Made by a program: the position numbers and the translations under genes. The notes beneath the pieces were generated by a model, which saw only the letters and a program-made list of their open reading frames with translations, was not told the origin of the DNA and made no database searches. Shown in pieces: positions 29,196 to 44,300 of a stretch of 64,000 nucleotides of DNA. Position 1 is the stretch's first letter, and the number at the start of each line of letters is the position of its first letter. The stretch is from Pogonophryne albipinna (Eukaryota; Chordata; Actinopteri; Perciformes; Artedidraconidae), in assembly GCA_028583405.1 (NCBI GenBank), contig CM053256.1, forward strand, positions 24,835,325-24,899,324, written 5' to 3'.

Positions 29196-29919
29196 CGACA
29201 GGGGCAAATGCGCTACAACAGCCCCAACAACTTCCATAAGGAGAAACGCACTGCACTTTTAAAAACAATTCAAATATAAAAACACAAATGTGCAAAAACA
29301 TGTGAAAATGAAGAAACATCTTCACCAACTTGACGACACATGCACTGCATTTACTAAAGTTGCTGCATAAACGAAACGCTGCAAACATAAAACACTGCAA
29401 ATAAAAAATGTTTTGTCATATTATAGTTACGTTAGCTAGCTACTGTAGCTTCCAGCAGATCTGCAATAATACCGGGCGGAACCATGCAATCACATAAGCC
29501 AATCAAATGTACATAATAGGTAAGCTTCCAGTGACAGTGGTCCAACTTTATTTATCAACAAGCTCTCCGGTCCCAGCTATGAGCGTCACCTTGAGTGTTC
29601 CCTTTCCGTTGTGCTAGGAGGAGTGATGAGATATCTTTCCAAATAGTCATTGTTAATTAAGAGCTTTGTTATTGCAGCGTTTTGTATATACGCAGCACTT
29701 TTAGTAAACCCTGTGCATGTTTCATCAAGTTAGTGAATGTTTTGTGAATGCTGCGCGTGTTTTTGGATGTTAGTGAAGATGTTTTATTTAATTTTTACGT
29801 GTTGGCACATTTGTGTTTTTTACATTTGCATCATTATTTTATGTGCAGCGCGTTTCTCCTTACGTTTGTTGTAGTGCGATTGCCCCATAGACTTTATATA
29901 TAGGGTTTGCCCCTGTCGG
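29196..29919. mobile_element. Fold-back element, about 720 bp
   Basis: The left end CGACAGGGGCAAA (29196-29208) is matched inverted by TTTGCCCCTGTCG at the right end (to about 29918). Further inside, AAGGAGAAACGC, AAAACACAAATGTGC, ACATCTTCAC and AAACGCTGCAA recur in inverted order, giving arms of more than 200 bp. No open frame. Located in the presumed zfpm2 intron. Confidence 0.82.
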
Positions 29920-31147
29920 CTTCCGTATAATTCCCTAACTGTAGTTTCCCATTTCTAGCAAATCCACAGCAAAGTGGATTGTTTTCCTTCAGTCCTCGAG
30001 CACCTTCACCGTGTCTACAGGGTGGTTTTAAACCCAGTGATTCACAGGTTTTGTGTAAACATGAGTAATCAGTGTTCCGCATGTGCGGGGGCTTTTCGAG
30101 CCGCATCCCCCCCCTGCCTGCACACCTCTCCTCAGGACTCTCCTTATTCCACATCAGCCAGGGCTCAAATCACATGTCCCCCTCTCAGCCTGACACTCCG
30201 TCGGTATGTTTGCACATCTTTGAAAGCTAACAGCGTGCTTTAATTAATTGTCCAGCTTTCCTCAGAAACAATGTCCTAATTCTGCCATTTAGCATGAGCG
30301 TATCATAGTTTGTTGTTATCTCCCCCGCCAGATTTCTGTAAATAGTCATATTAAAAACTTTAATCTCTTCAATGGAAAATGAAGTGCAGCTGAAAAGCCT
30401 GTCATGTGCTGAGATAAATATTATCTAAGCTAAAACCTTCACTCTCTTCCCCCCCCTTTCCCTTCCTTCCCCCTGCACCCTCCCCCTTCCTCTGACTTAA
30501 TGAATATGTTCAGAAGATTTCAGAGGAATGCTTAATCCCAAAACACAACAATCTAATAATATGAAGGACCTGTCTCAGTGTTCTAGCTGACAACAGCACT
30601 GTGGGCTACAGTTTACCCCAGCTGAGGTTTTCCTGGCTTCTGGATATCAGTGCTTGCAGCCTAAAAGACGTTTGATTGACAGAAAAAATTGACATTTTTA
30701 AAGGATTTGTTCACTCTTTTTGAAAAACACATTTACACATGTACAATTCAGTTGCATAGTTGTATTTGGGAAGGTTTTTTTTAGATATCTGTCTGTGAAT
30801 TTCAGAATTTCCTAAACAAAGGAGGTTTTATAGTACTCATAGCATTGAATAACTTGTGACAGCATCCTCTGAGAAATAAGGGCCATCATTTTTGGAAAGA
30901 CATGTTGCTGCCGAAACACTTACATGTCATTTTTTTATACTTTAAGGGGGAAGAGAAAAAAAATTCCATTCTCATGTTTCCACTACATACTGTTATGCAA
31001 CACACCATTGAGTCTTTGAGATATTGTGCACACAAATATATTTCTTATGTTGCATAATGCCTTGACATTTAAGTCTCACGTATACATGCACATGCTCTTC
31101 TCTTGGGGCATCGGTTCTAATCTCTCGTCTATTTCTGTTTTGTCCAG
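29920..31147. other. zfpm2: 3' end of the presumed large zfpm2 intron
   Basis: Ends in a T-rich stretch and the acceptor tttgtccag at 31147. Nothing else recognised. Confidence 0.6.
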
Positions 31148-35204
<4,057 letters not shown>

Positions 35205-36720
35205 GTTGAGAAGAATAAGACACGTTCTTCTTCTTCCCCCCAGCCCTATTCCCTTCCAAACTTTGACCCCCTTTTTTCTCCTATGTTTTGGTACACTGTT
35301 GTGTCTGGAATAGTGCATCACGCAGTGCTATACGCTGCTTGTGGACAATCAAGAGAAGCTTCTTCTTTCATTGTTTTAAGACTTGATAATGCAAAAACCA
35401 TTGGTTAAAAAAGAAAAAGAAAAGAAAAATGAATCAAGAATAATATTGGTGCCACTTTCACATTAATTTATTTTACAATCAGTATTAATAGAAGTAGTGA
35501 TCTTAATTTAAATTCAAAAGGAAATTTATATCAGAGTTGTTTGTAATGTTATTGTATAGTCATTCTTGTGTAGCACACATATTGTTTACACTGTAGTGTA
35601 GGCTCAATGAAACAAATAGACAATACAAAAATGAGATGCATTTTAGACACAAAAATAGCTACTGAGGCACTTGTGTATTCTTATTTGCTGTACCAGTTTC
35701 TGTATATGCTCAAAATGTCAATTGCAGATTGCTACTAATGACTTGTTTGCCTTAAAAAAAAAGAAATCACCATTTGGGGCTGATAACCAGGCACAACCCT
35801 GCATCTCACATTTTGGCATATACACATGGCTTTGCATACATATGTGGCTGTTTGTCCCCGTCTCTTTTCTTCAACTCAGATGTGGATGTTTTCATGAGGA
35901 TGGCAGCATTCTTGTATAGTACTCGTATTTCTGTTTGATGATACACTTTGGTCTCCCTTTTGGAAATTTGCTCTCAATGCAATACTTTGTAAATGAGGGA
36001 ACATTACTGAAAAGCAGTATTATGAAATGGGGACTGTGCATATAATTATTTGTAAACCCCAAAGGGAAAAAAAAGAAGTTGTACAAGAATTTATTGCTGA
36101 CGAACAAGATGGGCGGGAGGTCAGTGGGGATACTGATGTAAAAATGATCATTCCAATGTCCTGATTATGGGAGAAAATGTTTCTTAAAACGTTGTTGCTA
36201 TGCATGTATATGGATGGAATTAAATTCCAGATCTGTTGGAAATTTTTATTTTGATGTGGTGTCATAATTAAACTTAAATCCTCAGGATAAACCGCTGTTG
36301 TCTGGTCTTTCTTTACTTGCAAATGTGAAAACTAGAGTATCTAAACATTTATTTTTGTAGGCAAAGTATTTGCTGGACTACAGGTCAATGCGAATTGTGT
36401 ACTGTCCAAAGATTGTTTGTCTCAAAATTCTGAGGACATGCTACATCGAAGAACATTTCATTTTAGGCATCCATTTGCACTAACTACCTTAAAATATATG
36501 TCTGTGCAGACATCTTTAGATTTAAGAAAATGTATACAAAATAATAATCAGACAGTATGAAGATGTTACGTAATGTGTTTTGCTTCTGGTAGATTTTTGT
36601 GATGACTGCTTGTTTTTTTCTGTTACTCTCAAAGTTTGTTAAGTAACTGCCAGCTGTGACGACAGACAAGCTCATCTTGAATAAGGTGCAGGTAAAATAA
36701 AAGTTTTTTTTCCTCCCTGC
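35205..36720 (+). other. zfpm2: zfpm2 3' UTR with poly(A) signal
   Basis: AT-rich non-coding sequence follows the zfpm2 stop. A canonical AATAAA lies at 36696-36701 and is followed at once by a T-run, as expected of a cleavage region. The end is inferred; other weak signals could give shorter forms. Confidence 0.6.
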
Positions 36721-37299
36721 TCCTTTCCATCATGGTGTAAAAAGTGTACAGGTGTTGTATGAATGAAACAGTTCACAAAAATAGATCCAGCACACCTAAC
36801 ATTAGATGCAAAAGTACATAAACGACGGATTTACACAAAAATCTCAAATTATCTTTGCAGGCCAGACTCATCTGCTCGAAAATTAAAAAATTAATCAAGT
36901 CCAAAGATAGAGGTCCATATGTGGTTGTGATGTAACTCAATAAGTAACAAATGACACAGAGAGAGAGGAACTCAATTCATCTTCCCCTAAGGCTATAACA
37001 AGGCAGAATATTAAGGCCGAATGAAATAGATAAAAAAGTATCAGGGTGAGCATTGACGTGTGTGGCCTTTACATTGATAAGGGGTAATGTATTAATTTTT
37101 GTCTCAGGCCAATCGGGTAAAGAGGCTGAAATAACAACTTGAAGGATAAGATTTTCTGAATTTAAGACAGCAAATATTTCATCACGGTGAAAAACCCTCC
37201 AGTTATTCTCAATTCTAATGAAGCAGAGCTGCACAAAAAGATACGTGGACCTCTTGATGAACCTAACAAGTACACAGTCTCTACAGATTGCTGAAGGAA
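36721..37299. other. Intergenic gap between convergent genes
   Basis: AT-rich sequence between the two inferred poly(A) sites. No coding feature seen. Confidence 0.5.
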
Positions 37300-38172
37300 A
37301 ACATATTTTATTGAATATTTAAAACATATTCAATGGTTATACTCTAGTTGCCTGCATAGTGAACCCGGAAAGGTTGAGTACCTCAAAGTTTTATGATAGA
37401 AATGTATACTATGGGTACATAAAAAAACTGCCGGATGCTAACTTTCATTGGTTGGGCAATGTTAACAATTAGCATAAGAAGCGTTAATTAAAATGAATGG
37501 CATTATAACATACGTATAGAATAGTAAATAGTCTTGGCAGGTTTTGACAATTGTGGAGTGGTTTTGAGGGTTATTGAGGTTTCTGAATCCATTTCTGACA
37601 GTTGCACGATCAAAAACTGCAGTTTTAACCAGAAAGTGGCAATATGTGTACTCTTGGTGGGCTAAGTCTGACTACCATGAGTAGTGTTGCAACCATTGGA
37701 GATAGACAGCACAAGGTGAAAATGATTAAATCTACTGTGGACAATTATTTTTGGTATAAATAGGCAATCTGTCCAATTCAAAGGATCCATAGTCCCCTAA
37801 ATCTTCCAAATCGACCGAAAATGTATAAAAATCCGCCCACAGAGAGTACAAATATTGGCCATTTTTGATCCTGAAAAAGTCAGAAATGGACTCGGCATCC
37901 TCATAACCCCCAAAACCACTCCAACATTTTCCAAGCCATTTTTAAACTATTGTCCATGCAACTTATGCTTATTGTGCAAATTGCCCAACATATGCAAGTT
38001 AGCATCCGGCAGTTTCTATGTGCTGGGGACCACTACTATACATTTCTATCATAAAACGTTGGTGTACTCAACACAACCGGGTTCACAATAGGACTATGAG
38101 CTGGCAGCTAGACTACTACCCTGTGTGTGTCGGGGGGGATTGTTACATGTTGGCCACGGGTCACTCGCTCTG
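37300..38172 (-). other. Probable 3' UTR of the hydrolase-fold gene, containing a fold-back element
   Basis: The first AATAAA on the minus strand after the stop codon is at 37312-37307, so the fold-back element at 37339-38114 should be transcribed in the 3' UTR. The end is an inference. Confidence 0.5.
37339..38114. mobile_element. Long fold-back (inverted-repeat) element, about 775 bp
   Basis: The left arm from about 37339 reads ...TAGTGAACCCGG, GTTTTATGATAGAAATGTAT, CTGCCGGATGCTAACTT and GGAGTGGTTTTGAGGGTTAT. The same words recur inverted in the right arm up to about 38114. The arms are each roughly 300 bp around a centre near 37700-37800. No coding potential. It lies between the two convergent genes, in the probable 3' UTR of the hydrolase-fold gene. 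Confidence 0.82.
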
Positions 38173-38328
38173 CTATTTGGCTTGTCGTTGGTGGACTAGC
38201 TTCCTCAGGTGCTGGCTGATGGCAGATGGCTTCTTGTAGATCATTCGCCGGTCTGCTCCTTTTATGTGAATGTGATTGGCTGATGGGTAAGACTCCTCCA
38301 GAAACTTCTTTTGAAGCCTGGCTACCAT
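38173..38328 (-). CDS. Hydrolase-fold gene exon 11 (C-terminus)
   Basis: Acceptor ttcctgcaccag. It encodes [40 protein letters not shown] and [11 protein letters not shown], then TAG at 38175-38173. The final strand (HIHIKGAD) and helix are typical of the fold, but the usual G-x-G-H is replaced by G-A-D-R. Confidence 0.87.
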   Translation of the reverse strand: MVARLQKKFLEESYPSANHIHIKGADRRMIYKKPSAISQHLRKLVHQRQAK

Positions 38329-41300
38329 CTGGTGCAGGAAAAAGATTTATTATGGATTTTACCTGAGCGTTACTACAGTATTGTCCAGTAGAAGAGTTAC
38401 TAATGCATCCTGGAGTTGTTCTCTCACCTGGTTCAGATGTTCTGGTATTTCCTGGTCAAAAGAATCCCCAGTGATCACACTCACTGCTGTCTTGCTGGAG
38501 AGGGGCTTAAACTTGGTGATGTCCCTTTTGAAAACAACAAACAAAACATTTCTATTTCATATTTCATGGTTGGTTTTCACTTCCACATTAAATATGCAAA
38601 TTGAAAAGCTGTTCGGAAAGTAATGACAAAGACTGTCAGTGTACCTGACTTGAGCTGCACTTTCATTTAAAAAGTAATGCTCATCCACAGCACTGCTCTG
38701 GTGGGCAGGGTTGCTCAGTAGGTATTTCTATAAGACAGAGAGAAAGAAAATAAACTAGTCAAAACACTTTTTTATTATTTCTTTGAGAGAGAGAAAACTA
38801 AAAAGCTACGTAATACACATTGGAACTTTATACATGTGTCACATTATAACACATTATACACAAATTAACCATTTCATGCTCTCATACGTTTCTTTAACAC
38901 TACAAGAAAGAATATGAAATTGGTGGAGGTCTGCGCTCTCCGAGTACCATTTTATTTTTTTACATATAACATTTATTTTGGGGTCACATTTTATCACTTT
39001 CTACCCAAGGTTCCCTTAAAAGAAATCAAAAACCAGACAAAGATGCCATTTAAACAGTTGTGTCTTTGTATTCTGAGAAAGCTGTATAGTTTGTGTCTAC
39101 ATATACAGTACATAAGCAGTTTATAAAACACAGTACCTTTTTTAGTATATATAACAAAGTAAGAAGTTAGAACATTGTGCAGCAGTGTTGAGAAAATATG
39201 TCGTATGAAGCTAAATCAATAGTAATAGTAAAAAAAGTCTGCATAATTCTTCACAATTCCAAGACTAAGCATTCATTGACAGACTTCACATTGTTTCAAG
39301 TTGAGATGCAATAAAGTCTTTGCAGTGAATCCGGTGAAATACCGCGCTATGCAAGTCGTGAGATATGTCTACAAAATGATACATGAATACAAACAGCTTT
39401 ACCTCATTCAGAACAGCCCTAACATATCATGTATATAAAAAAACAAAAAGGTCTCATATTGTAACCCTTCTATAAGCACAGGTGGAGCCCTCTACCATAG
39501 AGTCCAATAGATGCAGGTTATGCATTGTAACACAGCCTTTGGTAGAGGGCTCTGCCGGGGTGCGTTAGAGCTGCACTGTCAGTATGACCATACACTGACT
39601 GAATCAATGCAAAAAGATGCCGTTACTTTTTAGTTGAAACGTAATTTGCATGTCCCAAGATGTGTTTTGAAAAGACATGAAAGCCTAAACAACACTGCAG
39701 TCTGTGCCTTGCTCCAGACAGAATACTGATACAACATTGTAGACCTCAGGAAATGCCCAATTCAGCGAAAATCCCCTTTACCTGCATCTATCTCTACCTG
39801 CATGTGATGAGACCGGATATACTGTATCTTGGTGCTGTTAACACGGAAGCAAACAATTCCTCTCCAGATCAGTTAGGCAGTGGTTAAAGAACACGCCCTT
39901 GAGAAATGGACTGCATGCTCTATTGAGTCCGGCTTGTGGGTGTCTTATAACCTTCACTAGCCTGTCTACTAAACCTTCCTCTGTCCTTGGAGAATTTGCA
40001 CACAATGGCGTCCTTATCTCCCTGGCAACAACTGTAATACTTGAAAAGCTGAAATGGGTCCCTCATCACTACTGCCATCGAAATGGTGGGTGACGGGAAG
40101 CGGAGAACAAGGCGTCTTAACGTGTGCTCGCATCCTTCCTGAGCATCGTACAGAGCTGCAGCTACAAGGAAACGCTGAACAGATGTTAGAGGTGTCACAA
40201 GTTCTCCAAACAATAAAAAAAAAGGATTTGAAGTAGGACAGTACGGTTAAATGCAATAAAAAGCTACTAAATGAGATGTCCTGCAATAATCTCTTCTTAT
40301 CTATGTGCATCATGTATGTTTACCCCTGCTGTAATAACGTTCCACTCCCCCACAGAGCATTATTCCATGTTACCAAAGATATTGGTTGTTGTTCATCACC
40401 AGAATCTATTACTACTCCTTTCTGCCTGAGATATTTTCCAGAGCAAGTCAAAAACGACTACAGGTCTTCCTGACAGGCAGACGTCAGCACTGTGTCTTTA
40501 AAACAGCTTTACAGCAGATCTGAGTGTGGAATAAAAACATCTCTTGTAGAGAAACATGCATGTAGTTTGTATTCAAATACTCTTCCTCACAGGCTGTGTG
40601 AAATGTCAAGAACGGAGTTTACATTACACCAGGCTTCACATCATGCCTGATTCACGGAGACAAATGCCTCTGCAATCATCATGCACCCGGATCTCTGCTG
40701 AGGAGGACACTGGATTGTTCTAACACTAGCACCATCCTGTGGTGGGATCGGAAAGATTGTAGGAGTCCATTTAGCCTTCATCTAGAAGGAAAAATACAAA
40801 TGTTTGCCTTCATATTCTTAGTAAAGTGTCTGAGCAGAGGGACGAAACCAAAGTATTGTCTTCAAAGTTTATAAACATCCTTTGTGTGTGCCCGTGTGTG
40901 TGCCCGTGTGTGTGCATGTATGTGTGCATGTATATGTGTGTGTGCGTGTGCGTGCGTGCATTAGCCTGACCTGGCGCTGGATGACCTCCTCTGAGACGTT
41001 CTCTCCGGTAACCGCCGGTTCCATCGCCCCCAGAATAATCAGCAGGCGGCTCAGCCCTGTAGCTGCTGAGAACTGCCGGACCTGGAGAGAGGGCACCAGC
41101 TTACCCCACCTGAACAAACGCACACATTCACAATACAAAACTTTAGCAGGAGAAAAACTAAAGTGTAACAGTTTGAACATAATGATTTTTAAGGCTTTAT
41201 TCATGGGTTTTGGGCCACTTGAGGCAACAGAAAAACGATGTATAGCGCTTTAGAGGTGTTTTAGCCAACGTGATTAAGCTTGTTTAAACATCTAGTAGAC

Positions 41301-44300
41301 ATGGAGTTACTATAGATGAGTAATTCAGAGCTATTTCACTGACTACTGCAATCTCTAAATGAGGAGGGAAGATGAATATAGTTTGCAACCAACAAATCTG
41401 TAACAACGTGTTAAAAGAAGCTATAATGGGATGGAGACTTCAGAGGTTCATCAGCACCAGAGAAGCCTTTTAAATTTCACAAATCATTTCATCAATTGTT
41501 AATAGAAAATATATTTATAATTGCAGTTTTTAAATGAAACCATGAACACCAGAGAAAAGGGCATTCGTCATTAGGAAATATAACTTTATTTCTATGACTC
41601 GAATGAATTGCAGGATCTGCACCACAACCATATTTCAGAGCCGTTTGAGGACAGTGGGAAAACTGATCCTATGATCCAACTGCCAACCAGAATCCATCCC
41701 AATACCAAGTTGTAAGGGTTCCACACAGCAGGTTACTTCAATAAAAAGGTATGTGAGCTTTTTTCATCAACAATAAAGTGCTTGTATTGAAATAAAGGGC
41801 ATTTTGATGTTTCTACTTTTCCATTGATTTCAAATGTTTAATTGTGTCCTTTTCTTCATTTCTTTCTCAGACCGATACAAGATCATAAATGTAAATGTTG
41901 GTACTTAGAATGTAACACATTAGTTTGGATCCTCACGTTGTTATATTTGGTATTCATTAATTATTGTTAGAAAAAGTAGTTATTGTAATTTTCTTTCAGA
42001 CTGTAGGTTTGCCAATACTCTTTGTAATTGAATCTCCAAATGTAAGATTTTTGATTCTCAGCAACATAAAGTGTAAAATGTCCCTCCAACAACAAGTGTG
42101 ATTTTGTGATCACAGCAACAGTGACTCAAGCAAACTTTCAAAGACAATTCCTCCAGCGTTTTCCAACAGAGAACCTCAAAGTTTCTCTCGAAAACATTTG
42201 CCTGGCGAATGAGAAATATTCTTTTTTTTGGCAGATGAGAGAAGAAGAGCTGTGGGATTTTGTAACTCAGGAGGCCCAATCGGTCTCAGCTCACTGGTGC
42301 TCTGAATTGGCTGGTCTCAGCCTGTGGAGCCCAATCAATAGTGGCGTGCGCCGGCTGCCGCCATGGCCGCACCGCGCAGCCTGCCCCTGAACGCAGCCAA
42401 CACACTGCAGATCAGCCCCCCCCCGGGAACAGTTCTTCCTGCTGATCTGGCCCACACACAGCTCTGTGCCCCTGTGGACTATCACTCTACAATATATCAT
42501 ATTATAAACTAAGTATATTGTTGTTGGGGAAATACTCCATGTACTCTTCCAATATGAGAGTACACATGATAACAAAGGTATCCCAACTGTAGCTGTGAAC
42601 ATGACAGGATGTCTGATTACCTAGAAGAGCATCAGGACTAGGACTGAACGATTAATCGATTTTAAATAGAAATCGCGATTTGAAATGATGCGATTATCAA
42701 ATCGCAAAGCCTGCGATTTTTTTTAACATCTTTTTTTTTTTACAATTTTCTTTTACAATTTTTTTTTTCTTCTTCTTGTGTGTCAGTCATCGACACCAAT
42801 CAGAAGTGCTTTGCTCCACATGTACCAGCCATTGTTAATCAATCAGAAGTGGTCCATGATAGAAGGTGATGGACAGATTGATCCAATCACCTGCCAAGTG
42901 CTTTTGAAAGTGCCTGCCCTTTCCAAATGGCTTCCAATGGAGCTTTCCTAGATGCTTTGGTGAAACAAACCATCTGAGTCAGGTTAGTAATGCTCCATCA
43001 CATGTTTTACATATATTACAGGGTGAATCTTAAACTGAAGCTTGACTTTAAAGCAACCCAACGGAAGTTTCATGTAAGTTTAGTTCTTTCACTCGTAGCT
43101 CGGGCTGCGGGGGTGCTAGAGACGGGAGTACGTTGATACGACCTTCCTAGCCGGAGTTATGGCCGCATTTTACAATAAACTTCCGTTGGGTCGCTAAAAA
43201 ATAAATATCCCAATTCAAATCGCAATTTTTGTCAGAAAAATCGCAATTAGATTTTTTCCCAAAATCGTGCAGCCCTAATCAGGACTGTTTTAGGCATATG
43301 ATAGCTGTGTGATTAACATGATGATTCAGCCTCTATGGAGATAGACATATGACAAGCATGCTCATTTCTGACGTGGAGCTAATCTGAACTAAACATTGAA
43401 CACTGCTTTCTATTCCTCCATCTTGTGACTGGGTAACTCCCTCTCTTGGATATCAGCATGTGAAGGACACTGTTCAGGAACTACTTGATGCTCTGTTTTG
43501 TTAATTATTTTACCAATTATTACGGGATCCAAACTAATGATCACAGTGAGGTTGACAGCTGTTGAACGGATCGTTGTAAAAATCTGGTCAATTCGTTCAT
43601 GTAGTTTCATTTCATTTGGAGATTGATTTTATTGTTGCCGTATATTTGATGGTGGCAGTGTATATACAGGCAGGAAATGTGGTTATGCGCCTCAACAATA
43701 TAGGCTACCGGAGAGTCTCCTAAAAAGGGGAAAAATACCTAGGGATATACAAAGACTCCAGAATTCCAGACTTTTTGAAATGTTGACTTTATTTGCCTTG
43801 TTAGCTTAGTAAGCTTACAGTGCATGCCCTATAATTTCAAATTGGGTTTGGAACCTTTGTTGCGTGTCATATAAGTCTTCTTCCTCTCCCCAATTTCTAC
43901 ACTGTGTGATATTAAATAAAGGCAAAAAGAATCCACGAAAAAAGTATTAGAATAATAAGATGTACAAAGAGAACATTGCATTTAAAAAAAGCATGAAATA
44001 GTAAGCATTATATGTCTAATAATAGCTTCCTGCTGTAACGGTCACATAAATTAGTGCTCAATACCCAGTGTTTAAGGAGCAATCTGTTAGATATGGCAAG
44101 CATGTCTATGATTGTGTATTTAGGGGGGTGGGTGAAAAAGCAATACTTGTTTAAAAAAAGGGGAAGTAATTGAGAAAATTAATAATTGTATATTTAAAGT
44201 GTCAGCTATTGCAGTATTGGAGGTCTTGACAGGGCTTAAAGCTTCCTATTTTAAGGGGGAGGAATGTGGAATTGTGTGGAATGTTTCCAGGGTGAAGATA

